Shown here piece after piece: positions 15,084 through 24,299 of a stretch of 39,392 nt of DNA. Position numbers and translations under genes: made by a program. Where the stretch lies: contig JBHHZI010000008.1 in assembly GCA_046757965.1 (NCBI GenBank), positions 1-39,392 on the forward strand, in the 5' to 3' direction. The notes under the pieces were generated by a model that saw nothing but the letters and a program-made list of their open reading frames with translations, was not told the DNA's origin and made no database searches. This DNA is from JBHHZI01 sp046757965. GTDB taxonomy: Bacteria > Acidobacteriota > Polarisedimenticolia > SMYD01. Position 1 is the stretch's first letter. Every line of letters begins with the position of its first letter.

Positions 15084-16378
15084 AGATCGCGGTGGTCGGA
15101 ACGGGCTACGTCGGGCTGGTGACCGGAGCGTGTCTGGCCGAGTTCGGCAACGATGTCGTGTGCGTGGACAAGGAGGCGGAAAAGGTGGAGGGCCTCCAGA
15201 GAGGGGAGATCCCCATCTACGAGCCCGGTCTGGAGGAGATCGTGAAGCGCAACGCCACCTCCGGCAGGCTGCAATTCACCACGAATCTCAAGAAGTCCGT
15301 GGAAGAGGCGCTCGTCATTCTCATCGCCGTGGGCACGCCGATGTCGGAGAGTGGCGACGCAGACCTGACCTACGTGCGCGACGTGGCGCGCGCCGTCGGT
15401 GCCAGTCTCAACGGCTACAAGGTCATCGTGACCAAGAGCACCGTCCCGATGGGCACGGGAGCCATGATCCGCAACATCGTCGAGGAGGTGTCCGGCGACG
15501 GGCAGGACTTCTCCGTTGCCTCGAACCCCGAATTTCTCCGCGAAGGCTCGGCGGTGGAGGATTTCATGCGGCCGAACCGGGTGGTGATCGGCACGGATGA
15601 TGCCCAGGCGAAGGCGATCCTGAAGGATGTCTACAGCCCTCTCTATCTCATCGAGACCCCGTTCGTCCTCACCAGCGTCATCACCGCGGAGATGATCAAG
15701 TACGCCTCCAACGCCTTCCTGGCCGTGAAGATCTCCTATATCAACGAGTTCGCCAATCTCTGCGATGCCGTCGGAGCGGATGTTCACGACGTCGCCCGGG
15801 GCATGGGGCTGGACCGTCGTATCGGTTCCAAGTTCCTGCATCCCGGTCCGGGGTTCGGGGGGTCGTGCTTCCCCAAGGACACCCGGGCGGCGGTTGCCAT
15901 GGCCCGGGCCCACGACCAGCATCTGCGCCTCGTGGAGGCGGCCATCGAGGTCAACGACGAGCGCCCGGCGCGGTGCGTGGCGCGGATGGAGGAATGCTTC
16001 GGATCTCTCGACGGCCGCACCGTCGCGATCCTCGGCCTCACGTTCAAGCCCAACACCGATGACATGAGAGAATCGCCCGCCCTCCGGGTCATCGAACATC
16101 TCACCGCGAGGAACTGCGCCGTGCGGGTGTTCGACCCGGTCGTGACCCGGGCGGTCGTCGCCGCCCGCCCGCGGTTGACCGCCTGCGCGGATGAGTACGA
16201 CGCCGCCCGCGGTGCCCATCTGCTGGTGCTGGCGACCGAGTGGAACCAGTTTCGCAGCATGGACCTCGCCCGCCTCCAGACCCTGATGGAAGAGCCCAAT
16301 CTCGCCGATCTGCGCAACATCTACGACCCTCGAGAGATGCGTGAAATGGGCTTCCGCTACATGGGAGTGGGGCGCTAG
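15080..16378 (+). CDS. ugd: UDP-glucose 6-dehydrogenase
   Basis: Makes UDP-glucuronate from UDP-glucose. The 432-residue protein starts at ATG 15080, overlapping the previous stop. MKIAVVGTGYVGLVTGACLA is the NAD-binding start, VGTPMSESGDADLTYV and TKSTVPMGTG follow, and the catalytic cysteine is Cys263 in PGPGFGGSCFPKDT. GLTFKPNTDDMRESPAL opens the C-terminal UDP-binding domain. All blocks expected of a functional enzyme are present. UDP-glucuronate is a direct glycan precursor and the substrate of the 4-epimerase next door. The next gene begins immediately after the stop. Confidence 0.93.
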   Translation: MKIAVVGTGYVGLVTGACLAEFGNDVVCVDKEAEKVEGLQRGEIPIYEPGLEEIVKRNATSGRLQFTTNLKKSVEEALVILIAVGTPMSESGDADLTYVRDVARAVGASLNGYKVIVTKSTVPMGTGAMIRNIVEEVSGDGQDFSVASNPEFLREGSAVEDFMRPNRVVIGTDDAQAKAILKDVYSPLYLIETPFVLTSVITAEMIKYASNAFLAVKISYINEFANLCDAVGADVHDVARGMGLDRRIGSKFLHPGPGFGGSCFPKDTRAAVAMARAHDQHLRLVEAAIEVNDERPARCVARMEECFGSLDGRTVAILGLTFKPNTDDMRESPALRVIEHLTARNCAVRVFDPVVTRAVVAARPRLTACADEYDAARGAHLLVLATEWNQFRSMDLARLQTLMEEPNLADLRNIYDPREMREMGFRYMGVGR

Positions 16379-17332
16379 ATGGGTGCCGCGGCCGACTACC
16401 TGGTCACCGGCGGGGCGGGCTTCATCGGCTCCCATCTGGTCCGGGCTCTGCTCGCCGACGGGGCGCAGGTCCGCGTGCTGGATAATTTCCTCACCGGCAA
16501 GCGGGCCAACCTGGACGATGTCGCGGCCAGCCCCGCCCTCGAGATCATCGAGGGGGACATCCGGGACCTGGCCACCGTGAGAGATTGCATGAAGCAGGTG
16601 CGATTCGTGCTGCACCAGGCGGCACTGCCGTCGGTGCCGCGCTCCGTGTCCGACCCGGCGACCACGCTGTCCATCGGTGTTGACGGCACTCTCAATGTTC
16701 TCACCGGTGCGAAGGCGGCGGGCTGCGAGCGTGTGGTGTATGCGTCGTCTTCTTCCGTCTACGGCAACACTCCCACGCTTCCCAAGGTGGAAACCATGCT
16801 GCCGGCGCCGCTGTCACCCTATGCCGTCAGCAAGCTCTGCGGTGAGCATCTTTGCGCCACCTTCACCCATCTGCATGGTCTGCCCACGGTATCGCTGAGA
16901 TATTTCAATGTGTTCGGTCCGCGACAGGATCCCCGGTCCCAGTATGCCGCCGTGGTTCCCCGGTTTGTCACGGCCATTCTCGCAGGTGAGCCGCCGTGCA
17001 TCTACGGGGACGGCGAACAGACCCGGGACTTCACCTACATCGACAACGTGGTGCAGGCAAACCGGCTGGCCTGCGAGGCCGGCGAAGGTGCGTGGGGTGT
17101 TGCGATGAACGTGGCCTGTGGCCGGCGGGTGAGCGTCGCCGAACTCGCCCGCCGGATCGGAACCGCCTGCGGCAGCGAGACCATCTCCCCCCGGCATGAA
17201 CCGTCTCGAGCCGGAGACGTGCGGGATTCGCTGGCAGATATCTCGCGGGCGACCGAGGTGCTCGGCTTCACACCCGCCGTCGGGCTCGACGACGGGCTGT
17301 CCCGGACGGTGGAGTGGTACCGGACAGCGTGA
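16379..17332 (+). CDS. NAD-dependent epimerase, UDP-N-acetylglucosamine 4-epimerase-like (WbpP type)
   Basis: 317 residues from ATG 16379, directly after the ugd stop. The NAD loop is YLVTGGAGFIGSHLVRALL. VLHQAALPSVPRSVSDP is close to the HxAAxxSVPRSxxDP segment of WbpP/Gne-type epimerases that accept N-acetylated UDP-sugars. The catalytic Ser is in YASSSSVYGNTPTLP, and the Tyr-Lys pair in SPYAVSKLCGE. RYFNVFGPRQDPRSQYAAVV is also typical of that group. Together with the WbpA-like dehydrogenase it would give UDP-GalNAc uronic acid. The next gene starts inside its stop (GTGA). Confidence 0.78.
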   Translation: MGAAADYLVTGGAGFIGSHLVRALLADGAQVRVLDNFLTGKRANLDDVAASPALEIIEGDIRDLATVRDCMKQVRFVLHQAALPSVPRSVSDPATTLSIGVDGTLNVLTGAKAAGCERVVYASSSSVYGNTPTLPKVETMLPAPLSPYAVSKLCGEHLCATFTHLHGLPTVSLRYFNVFGPRQDPRSQYAAVVPRFVTAILAGEPPCIYGDGEQTRDFTYIDNVVQANRLACEAGEGAWGVAMNVACGRRVSVAELARRIGTACGSETISPRHEPSRAGDVRDSLADISRATEVLGFTPAVGLDDGLSRTVEWYRTA

Positions 17333-18972
17333 CACGCCTCTCGCTGTACCTCGATCGCGTCATCGATGCGGGGCTCATCTTTCTGGTCGTGTTCACGCCA
17401 CTGGCCTTCGGCACGGTGGAGGTCTGGTCGGTCTCCATCGCGCAGTTCGTGGTGGTGCTGGTGTTTGCCGCGTGGGTGCTCAAGGTCGTCTGGGGACCGA
17501 AACCGCTGGTCATTCATCTCGATGAAGATGGCACCCACGGCCGGGCATCGCGCTCGGGCCTGCGTCGCTGGCGCGGCCTCTTCGGTGGTCGTGTCGTTCT
17601 CTCCGGCCTGGAATGGCCGGCCGTTCTGTTCGGGCTGCTGATCATCGCTCAGATGATCCCGTTGCCGCTGGAGTGGCTCGAGGCGGTGCAGCCCCGGACG
17701 GCCGAGGTGGTGAGGAAGATGGCACCTCCCGCGGACACGGAAGGGCGGACGACCGTGCGGGCGGTCGAGGCCTGGCTCCTCGGCCGTCACGATCCGGTAT
17801 CCGCAGGGGGTCAGCGGCCGGCCGGCAGCGCCGGGGATGCCGAGAGCGTGGTGCCTGACCATGAGCTTTCCCTGGGTGGGCAGAGCCGCCACGGCCTGTC
17901 GCTCTCGTCGGCCGCGACGCGGCACAAGCTGGAGATCTATCTCGCCTACCTGGCGATCTTCGTGGTGGGCGTGAACCACTGGCGCGACCGCCGGCACGCC
18001 GACCGTGTCGTCTTCGCCATCGCCGGGACCGGCGGGCTGCTGGCCCTGGTGGGCATCCTGCAGCGTGTCACCCGGCCCGATCGCATTCTGTGGCTCCGTC
18101 CGGCGTCTGAAGGCCACCCTCCGTTCGGGCCATTCGTCAACCACAATCACTTTGCCGGCTACATGGAGATGGCGGTGCCGGTCGCCCTGGGGCTTGCCTG
18201 GCTCATCCACGAGCAGGCCCGTCTGATGCACGATCCGTCGGCCCGCCTCCTCGACCTGGGCGAGAGTGTCGTGCCGCGCTTCATGCTCCTGCTGGCCACC
18301 GCGATCTTCGGCACGGTCGCTCTCCTGGCCTGTCGGTCCCGTGGGGGCCTGCTGGCATTTCTGATGGCTGTATCGGTCTATCTCGGTCTTGCGCCGTGGC
18401 GGCGGGGTCGATGGGCCCGGTCCGCCCTGGCGGGGCTGCTCCTCGTGGCCATGGCCGTGGGTGTGGCGGCGCGGGTCGGTGGAGATGACCTGTGGGAGCA
18501 CTACACGACGCTCTCCAACCCGTCCGGCGAACCGTCCTTCGAGTTCCGGCTCGAGACGTCCCGGCGCACCCTGGCCATGGCGCGGGACTTTCCGGTCACC
18601 GGCGTCGGCCTCGGTGTCTTTCAGGAGGTCTACCCCGCCTATGCTCCCGGCAATCGCGTGCGCCGCACCGGCGCGGCGCATGACGACTACGCCCAGCTCC
18701 TGGCGGAGACGGGCGCGGTCGGCGGCCTGCTGGCCCTGGTCGCGATCGTGATCTTCCTGCTGCGTTTCCTGGTTCCGGCTCTTGCACGGACCGGCTCCCC
18801 CCGGCGCCACCTGACTCACGGCATCGCGGTCGGCTGCCTGGCTCTGGCGATTCACAGCGCCTTCGATTTCAATCTTCAGATCTACTCGAACGGATTGCTC
18901 TTCGTCATCCTCGCGGCCCTGCTCGCCGCGGACCGGATTGCCCGGATACCGCGCCCGGGTGGTGTTACATGA
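17329..18972 (+). CDS. O-antigen ligase/polymerase (Wzy_C) family membrane protein 1
   Basis: Integral membrane protein of 547 residues from GTG 17329, about 10-12 hydrophobic segments. A loop of roughly 110 polar residues (about 140-190) interrupts the membrane part. FGPFVNHNHFAGYMEMAVPV and CRSRGGLLAFLMAVSVYLG are family landmarks, and the large periplasmic loop has RTLAMARDFPVTGVGLGVF and AAHDDYAQLLAETGAVGGLL, corresponding to the PxxGxGxxxF and HxxxxxxxxExG motifs of Wzy_C proteins. It could polymerise repeat units or ligate chains to lipid A core or another acceptor; sequence alone cannot say which. It is followed by a TPR lipoprotein, and this pairing resembles other Wzy_C/TPR pairs in export loci. 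Confidence 0.85.
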   Translation: MTRLSLYLDRVIDAGLIFLVVFTPLAFGTVEVWSVSIAQFVVVLVFAAWVLKVVWGPKPLVIHLDEDGTHGRASRSGLRRWRGLFGGRVVLSGLEWPAVLFGLLIIAQMIPLPLEWLEAVQPRTAEVVRKMAPPADTEGRTTVRAVEAWLLGRHDPVSAGGQRPAGSAGDAESVVPDHELSLGGQSRHGLSLSSAATRHKLEIYLAYLAIFVVGVNHWRDRRHADRVVFAIAGTGGLLALVGILQRVTRPDRILWLRPASEGHPPFGPFVNHNHFAGYMEMAVPVALGLAWLIHEQARLMHDPSARLLDLGESVVPRFMLLLATAIFGTVALLACRSRGGLLAFLMAVSVYLGLAPWRRGRWARSALAGLLLVAMAVGVAARVGGDDLWEHYTTLSNPSGEPSFEFRLETSRRTLAMARDFPVTGVGLGVFQEVYPAYAPGNRVRRTGAAHDDYAQLLAETGAVGGLLALVAIVIFLLRFLVPALARTGSPRRHLTHGIAVGCLALAIHSAFDFNLQIYSNGLLFVILAALLAADRIARIPRPGGVT

Positions 18973-18984
18973 CCTCCACGGTGC

Positions 18985-19013
18985 TTGCAGGGGTGGGCGC
19001 GTGGTCGTAAGAT
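18985..19013 (+). promoter_or_regulatory. Candidate internal promoter before the TPR lipoprotein
   Basis: TTGCAG (18985-18990), 17-base spacer, TAAGAT (19008-19013), in an 87-base gap that is unusually wide for this operon. It is 46 bases before the GTG start. Confidence 0.45.
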
Positions 19014-19059
19014 CTCTGTTTCGATCCTCTCATCGACCGGGCATCAGGAGAGACTTCCG

Positions 19060-20349
19060 GTGAGCAGTGTGCGCTGGATCATTACGGCACTCACCGTGGC
19101 GCTGGTCGTGGCGGCGGGGTCGTGCTCCACTCGTCGTCTGGTGGGCGCCACCCTGCGTGGCCGGGCCGATCGTGACTTCTACCAGGGTGACGTGGACGGC
19201 GCCCTGGCCACGTACGAGGCGGCGCGACGCTGGAGCCCGGGAGCGGCCCGGGCCGACACCGACGTCGGCGATGCGGTGGTCGCCGCCCTGGGTCGTCTCG
19301 GTGCCGGCTCCGCCGGATCTGTTCCGGAGCTGGCGACACGCGGGCTGGCCGCCTATCTCGCCGCCATCGACGCCGGTCTCCCCGGAGCCTGGTCCTGGGC
19401 CGGTGTCGCGCAGATCTACGACCACCTGCGCGCGCAGCGGAAGGCCACCGGGGGACTGGATCTGTCAGCCCTGTCCCCGGATCCGGAGGAGAATCTCTCC
19501 GTGGAAGACCGCCTGTCCGAGGCGGCGCTCCGGCAGGCCCTGGCGTTCGACCCGCGCAACTTCTTCTATCTGGATGCCCTCGGCGAACTGTTCTGGTCGA
19601 CGGGGCGGGAGAAGGAGGCTCTGGATATTTTTCAGGAGGCGGCGCTCATCCACCCGGTCCTGGGCGACCACTACTACATCCTGGATGGCGCCCGGAGGGC
19701 CCCCGAGATCGCCCGGGCCGCCGCCGGCGGGCTGTCGGAGGCGCTCGCCGTGGCCTCGCCCGTGGACCGCTGGATGGTGCTTGCCGAGACGGCGCGCCTC
19801 GCCACGCTGGAGGGGGACGGGGACACAGCCGGGGCGGCGTACCGGTGCGCCATCGATGCGTCCGGTTCCGCGACGTCGCGCCAGCGTGCCCACCTGCACT
19901 TTCAACTGGCCCAGGTTCTCGAGGGCCAGGGCCGACTGGACGAGGCGGTGCTGCATCTTTCCGAGGCCGCGGCCCTGGAGCCCCTGCGGGCGCTGTACCG
20001 CGCGGCGCTGGGACGCGGAGAGGGCACGCTGGGGCGTCATGACGATGCCATGCGAGACCTGGGCGCGGCGCAGGCGATCGAGCCGGGAAATGTGTCGTTC
20101 GTCCGGGCGTATGCCGGTGAGGCCCGCCGGGGAGGCGATATCGACCGCGCCGAGCGGGCCTATCGTGACATGTTCCGACTGGAACCGGACCGCGACGAGC
20201 CGTACCTGCATCTCATCGACATGTTCAGGAAGAACGGCATGCCCGGGAGGGCCATCCCGTATGCGCGGGAACTGTCCCGTCGCCACCCGGATGAACCGAT
20301 CTACGCCCGTCAGGTGGAGCAGCTCTACGATGAGGAGGCGAACCCGTGA
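19060..20349 (+). CDS. TPR-repeat lipoprotein
   Basis: 429 residues from GTG 19060 (VSSVRWIITALTVALVV), with AGGAG nine bases upstream. The signal sequence ends in AAGSC, placing a lipidated Cys at 22, so it should sit on the periplasmic face of a membrane. Tetratricopeptide-like repeats are seen through the rest: YQGDVDGALATYEAARRWSP (about 45-65), REKEALDIFQEAALIHP, GRLDEAVLHLSEAAALEP, GRHDDAMRDLGAAQAIEPGN, GDIDRAERAYRDMFRLEPDR and GMPGRAIPYARELSRRHPDE. TPR proteins in export systems act as scaffolds for synthase and secretin-like parts. Its partner is not evident, but its position behind the Wzy_C protein suggests assembly or quality control of the polymer. It overlaps manC by 4 bp. Confidence 0.8.
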   Translation: MSSVRWIITALTVALVVAAGSCSTRRLVGATLRGRADRDFYQGDVDGALATYEAARRWSPGAARADTDVGDAVVAALGRLGAGSAGSVPELATRGLAAYLAAIDAGLPGAWSWAGVAQIYDHLRAQRKATGGLDLSALSPDPEENLSVEDRLSEAALRQALAFDPRNFFYLDALGELFWSTGREKEALDIFQEAALIHPVLGDHYYILDGARRAPEIARAAAGGLSEALAVASPVDRWMVLAETARLATLEGDGDTAGAAYRCAIDASGSATSRQRAHLHFQLAQVLEGQGRLDEAVLHLSEAAALEPLRALYRAALGRGEGTLGRHDDAMRDLGAAQAIEPGNVSFVRAYAGEARRGGDIDRAERAYRDMFRLEPDRDEPYLHLIDMFRKNGMPGRAIPYARELSRRHPDEPIYARQVEQLYDEEANP

Positions 20350-21428
20350 GCGTCTGGGTGTGCATCCTCGCCGGCGGGCACGGGACCCGTCTGTGGCCGG
20401 CAAGCCGGCCCGACCGGCCAAAGCAGTACCTGCCTCTTGCCGGGGAGGCGTCGCTCATCAGGCAGACCTGGGAGCGGGCGAGGCCGGTGGCAGATCCGGA
20501 GCGTTGCGTCGTGGTCTCGGTGGAGGCTCATGAAGCCCTGGTGCGGCGCGAACTGGGCGAAGTACACGAGGCCCACGTCTGGCTGGAGCCACAGGGAAGG
20601 AACACGGGACCGTCCGTTCTGTGGACCCTGCACGAGGTCCAGCACGAGGACCCCGACGGGGTCGTGGTGTTCCTGCCCGCGGACCACCATGTGGCCCGCC
20701 CGGACCTGCTGGTCGAGGCCGCGGGTGCCGGCGTGAAGCATGCCCAGCGCACCGGTGACATCGTCCTGCTCGGCGCCCGCCCGGAACGAGCGGAGACCGG
20801 TTATGGCCACATCGAACAGGGCGAGAAGGTGCAGGACGATCTCTACCGCGTGCGCCGGTTCCTGGAGAAGCCGGATGCCCGTACCGCTGCAGAACTGGCC
20901 GCCCGCCACGACGTCCTGTGGAACTGTGGTCTCTTCATCATCCCGGTCACGTCCGGCCTGGAGATCGCCTGCGCGGTCTCCCCGGAGCTGTCGGCCTTTC
21001 GGTCATCTCTGCCGGCGGCGGGTGCCGCCCGGCGACCGGGCTCGCCGGGCAGGCAGGCATTGTGCGATGCCTTCGCATCGGTCCGCGCGGTGCCGTTCGA
21101 CGTGGCGGTTCTCGAACGCACCCAGCGCTGTGCGGTGATTCCACTGGATGCCGGCTGGAGCGATCTGGGAAGCTGGCAGGCGATCTGGCAGGTGGCGGAA
21201 CATGACAGCCACGACAATCACGTCGCTGCCGGCTGTGTCGTGAACGATTCGTCAGGTTGTCATCTGGCCTCGGACGGACCGCGGATCGCCGCGCTGGGAG
21301 TGGAGAACCTGGTCATCGTGGCTTGGGGTGACGCTGTGCTGGTCTGCCCGCGTGAGCGGGCGCAGGAGATCCGGCGCATGGTGGCCGGCATGGATCGGGC
21401 AGATCCAGGGGGAGGGGAAAAAAGATGA
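20346..21428 (+). CDS. manC: Mannose-1-phosphate guanylyltransferase
   Basis: Makes GDP-mannose from mannose-1-phosphate and GTP. 360 residues from GTG 20346, overlapping the previous stop. The nucleotide-binding block is ILAGGHGTRLWPASRPDRPK followed by QYLPL. VFLPADHHV is the metal-binding region, RFLEKPDARTAAEL and WNCGLFIIP are conserved sugar-site blocks, and DAGWSDLGSWQAIW is a family signature. The short length shows it lacks the C-terminal isomerase domain of bifunctional ManC/AlgA proteins. Gmd and Rmd follow directly, so its product should go to GDP-D-rhamnose. No phosphomannomutase or phosphomannose isomerase is in the window; they must be elsewhere. Confidence 0.92.
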   Translation: MSVWVCILAGGHGTRLWPASRPDRPKQYLPLAGEASLIRQTWERARPVADPERCVVVSVEAHEALVRRELGEVHEAHVWLEPQGRNTGPSVLWTLHEVQHEDPDGVVVFLPADHHVARPDLLVEAAGAGVKHAQRTGDIVLLGARPERAETGYGHIEQGEKVQDDLYRVRRFLEKPDARTAAELAARHDVLWNCGLFIIPVTSGLEIACAVSPELSAFRSSLPAAGAARRPGSPGRQALCDAFASVRAVPFDVAVLERTQRCAVIPLDAGWSDLGSWQAIWQVAEHDSHDNHVAAGCVVNDSSGCHLASDGPRIAALGVENLVIVAWGDAVLVCPRERAQEIRRMVAGMDRADPGGGEKR

Positions 21429-22390
21429 AGGCACTGATCACGGGGATCACCGGCCAGGATGGCTCCTATCTCGCGGAGTTGCTCCTGGAGAAGGGGTACG
21501 AGGTGTCCGGAGTGGTGAGGAGGGCGTCCACCGAGAACTTCGAGCGCATCGAGCACCTGAAGGGCAAGGTTCGCCTGATGCAGGCCGATCTCCTGGATCA
21601 GCTCTCGCTCGTGCGCGCTCTTCAGGACGCGCGGCCCGACGAGCTGTACAACCTGGCGGCCCAGTCGTTCGTGCCGACGTCGTGGCAGCAACCGGTGCTC
21701 ACGGGGGAGTTCACGGCACTGGGTGTGACGCGTGTCCTGGAAGCCGTGCGCCTGGTCAACCCCGAGATGCGCTTCTACCAGGCCTCCTCGTCGGAGATGT
21801 TCGGCAAGGTCCGGGAGACGCCCCAGACCGAGACAACGCCGTTCTATCCCCGCAGCCCGTACGGCGTGGCGAAGGTGTACGGCCACTGGATCACGGTCAA
21901 TTCCCGGGAGTCGTACGATCTGTTCGCCTGCAGTGGCATCCTCTTCAACCATGAGTCTCCGCGCCGGGGGCGCGAGTTCGTCACGCGGAAGGTAACCGAC
22001 GGGGTGGCCCGCATCAAGCTCGGTCTGGCGACAAACTTGACCATGGGCAATCTCGATTCCCACCGGGACTGGGGCTGGGCCCCGGACTATGTGCGGGCCA
22101 TGTGGCTGATGCTGCAGCAGGAGACGCCCGGTGATTACGTGATCGCCACCGGGGAGGCCCACTCGGTTCGCGAGTTCGTCGAGATCGCCTTCAAGCACGC
22201 CGACCTGAGATGGGAGGACCACATCGAGTTCGACCAGGCGTTGATGCGTCCTGCCGAGGTCGACCATCTCATCGGTGATGCCTCGCGGGCGCGCGAGGAG
22301 CTGGGCTGGGCCCCGTCGATCGGGTTCGAGGAGATGGTCTGCCGGATGGTCGATGCGGACATGAAACGACTGGAGGGACGGCGCCGGTGA
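21425..22390 (+). CDS. gmd: GDP-mannose 4,6-dehydratase
   Basis: Converts GDP-mannose to GDP-4-keto-6-deoxymannose. 321 residues from ATG 21425, overlapping manC by 4 bp. The NADP loop is ALITGITGQDGSYLAELLL, and the RRAST element after the second strand (VVRRASTENFERIEHL) is characteristic of Gmd. The catalytic Ser/Thr region is QASSSEMFGKVRETPQ, the Tyr-Lys pair is in RSPYGVAKVYGHW, and FNHESPRRGREFVTRKV is a Gmd hallmark. The protein is a little shorter than E. coli Gmd, as usual for bacterial Gmd paired with Rmd. Confidence 0.94.
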   Translation: MKALITGITGQDGSYLAELLLEKGYEVSGVVRRASTENFERIEHLKGKVRLMQADLLDQLSLVRALQDARPDELYNLAAQSFVPTSWQQPVLTGEFTALGVTRVLEAVRLVNPEMRFYQASSSEMFGKVRETPQTETTPFYPRSPYGVAKVYGHWITVNSRESYDLFACSGILFNHESPRRGREFVTRKVTDGVARIKLGLATNLTMGNLDSHRDWGWAPDYVRAMWLMLQQETPGDYVIATGEAHSVREFVEIAFKHADLRWEDHIEFDQALMRPAEVDHLIGDASRAREELGWAPSIGFEEMVCRMVDADMKRLEGRRR

Positions 22391-23349
22391 CCTGCCTCGT
22401 CACAGGCGGAACCGGCTTCGCCGGCTCGTCTCTCGTGCGCCGGCTGGTGGAGCAGGGGGCCCGGCCCGTGGTGCTGTCGCGCACCGGACAGCCTGGCTCG
22501 CTGGACGGTTGCGGGGGCTTCGAGCTGCGGGCCTGTGACCTCACCGATGCGGCCCGCGTCGTGGCCGAGATCCGGGACATCCGGCCGGACCGGGTCTATC
22601 ACCTGGCAGCGAGGACGTTTGTGCCGGACTCGCAGGCGAGCCCGGTGAGTTTTCTGGATGTGAATCTGCGAGGCACGGTGAATCTCCTCGCGGCCATTGC
22701 GGAGCATGTCCCGCAGAGTCGCGTGCTGCTCGTCTCATCCGCCGGCGTCTATGGTGCCAGTGGCCGGGATGGTCACCCGCTCGTGGAGAGCGACCGGCTG
22801 GCTCCGATGGACCCGTATGCTGCCAGCAAGGCAGCGGCCGAGATGTGGGCCATGCAGGAGCAGGCCCGCCGCGGACTGCACCTGGTTCGTGTGCGTCCGT
22901 TCGGCCACATCGGCCCCCACCAGGCGCCACGCTTCGTGGCGGCCAGCTTCGCCTCGCAGCTCGGGCGCATCCGCGCGGGCGAGCAGCCCCCGATCATCGA
23001 GGTGGGGAACCTGGACGCCGTGCGGGAGTTCAACGACGTCGAGGACATCGTCGCCGGTCATCTGGCGGCGCTGGAACACGGCGAGCCCGGCGAGGTCTAC
23101 AATCTCTGTTCCGGGCAGGGGCACAACATCCGGGAACTTCTCGCACAGCTCATGGAACGCAGCGGCGTGGAGGCCGAGATCCGGATCCGCTCCGATCGTC
23201 TCCGCCCGGCCGATGTCCCGTCACTGGTGGGTGATCCGGCGCGAGCGCATGACGTTCTGGGCTGGCGAACGCAGGTGCCGTTCGGTGACTGCCTCGATCG
23301 CCTCCTTGCACGGTGGGTCGTCGCCGGGTGGCCCGACATCCCGGCATGA
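22387..23349 (+). CDS. rmd: GDP-6-deoxy-D-mannose (GDP-D-rhamnose) reductase-like
   Basis: Expected to reduce the Gmd product to GDP-D-rhamnose. 320 residues from GTG 22387 (GTGA overlap with gmd). NAD(P) loop CLVTGGTGFAGSSLVRRLV; YHLAARTFVPDSQASPVSFL; catalytic Ser in VSSAGVYGASGRDGHP; Tyr-Lys pair in DPYAASKAAAEMWA; HIGPHQAPRFVAASFASQL is typical of Rmd. Adjacency to gmd makes Rmd the best call. A GDP-fucose synthase (WcaG) would carry a different sequence around the active site. A 4-epimerase acting on another sugar is less likely. Confidence 0.82.
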   Translation: MTCLVTGGTGFAGSSLVRRLVEQGARPVVLSRTGQPGSLDGCGGFELRACDLTDAARVVAEIRDIRPDRVYHLAARTFVPDSQASPVSFLDVNLRGTVNLLAAIAEHVPQSRVLLVSSAGVYGASGRDGHPLVESDRLAPMDPYAASKAAAEMWAMQEQARRGLHLVRVRPFGHIGPHQAPRFVAASFASQLGRIRAGEQPPIIEVGNLDAVREFNDVEDIVAGHLAALEHGEPGEVYNLCSGQGHNIRELLAQLMERSGVEAEIRIRSDRLRPADVPSLVGDPARAHDVLGWRTQVPFGDCLDRLLARWVVAGWPDIPA

Positions 23350-24299
23350 GAGCGCCGTCGGAGTGGAAGAGCCGTCAGCGCGAGCTGAGGCCGTTGCAGC
23401 CGTGGCCGGCCTACTATGATTTTCGTTCCCGGGAGATGCAGGTGGTGGCGGCCCTGTGCGAAATGCCTCGCGGAGAGAGCCTGCTGGAGCTTGGTTGTGG
23501 CAACGCGTTCCACTCCTTTCTCCTGAGTGACCAGTTCGAACGGGTCGTCGCCACGGACCTCTTCGGCAGGGATACGGACACCCACACCATCGGGCTCGAC
23601 CGGGCTCGGGGCCTGGTCCATCTCCTGGGAGTGGACAACATCCAGGTTGTGGCCGCGTCGGCCGACGCTCTGCCGGTTGCGAGCCAGAGTCAGGACTGTG
23701 TCTTCTCGTCGAATGTGCTGGAGCATGTCCCCGACCAGACCCGGGCCGTTGAGGAGATCCATCGTGTCCTGAAGCCGGGCGGGACGGCGTTACACATCAT
23801 GCCTGCGGCGATGGAGCGGGTCTACAATTTCCCGGTGTCCTATCTGATGGTCGTGGCGGGCATGATGCGCGGTCTGCGGAATCGAAGCGAGAGCCGCGGC
23901 ACAGACGGCTTGGAGAGCATCGACGCCGGCAACCGCAATCGACCTCGCTCGCGTTTGCTATGGAAACGGGCCACTTCGTTCTTCGGCCGTCACTACCCGC
24001 GGTTTCCGTTTCCCGCGCCCCACGGGGCATATGCCAGTTCTACCGAGGAGTTCCTGGCGCACCTCCCGTCGCGCTGGGAGGCGCTGTTCCGGTCTGCGGG
24101 GTTCACCATCGAGCGGAGCTTCACGACGATCCTGGCGCCGCACAACATCGGGATGATCGTCTCGCCGCGTCAGGCATACTGGATCGCTCGGCTGGGCTGG
24201 CCGCTGACGGAGTTCCTCGGTGGAATGGTTCCATTCAAGTATTTTGGCACCAGCTTCGGCATCCTGGCGCGTCGGCCGGTGGAGGACTCTTGCCCATGA
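23346..24299 (+). CDS. Class I SAM-dependent methyltransferase
   Basis: 317 residues from ATG 23346 (MRAPSEWKSRQRELRPLQPW), overlapping the rmd stop by 4 bp. The SAM-binding block is SLLELGCGNAFHSFLLSDQF (about 39-58), with VVATDLFGRDTD after it, SQDCVFSSNVLEHVPDQTRA as motif II and VLKPGGTALHIMPAAMERV as motif III. The C-terminal half (about 190-317) has a less familiar sequence with possible membrane-associated stretches. Directly after the GDP-rhamnose genes, an O-methylated deoxysugar is a reasonable guess, but any sugar or the lipid carrier-linked glycan could be the substrate. It overlaps the following membrane protein gene by 4 bp. Confidence 0.78.
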   Translation: MRAPSEWKSRQRELRPLQPWPAYYDFRSREMQVVAALCEMPRGESLLELGCGNAFHSFLLSDQFERVVATDLFGRDTDTHTIGLDRARGLVHLLGVDNIQVVAASADALPVASQSQDCVFSSNVLEHVPDQTRAVEEIHRVLKPGGTALHIMPAAMERVYNFPVSYLMVVAGMMRGLRNRSESRGTDGLESIDAGNRNRPRSRLLWKRATSFFGRHYPRFPFPAPHGAYASSTEEFLAHLPSRWEALFRSAGFTIERSFTTILAPHNIGMIVSPRQAYWIARLGWPLTEFLGGMVPFKYFGTSFGILARRPVEDSCP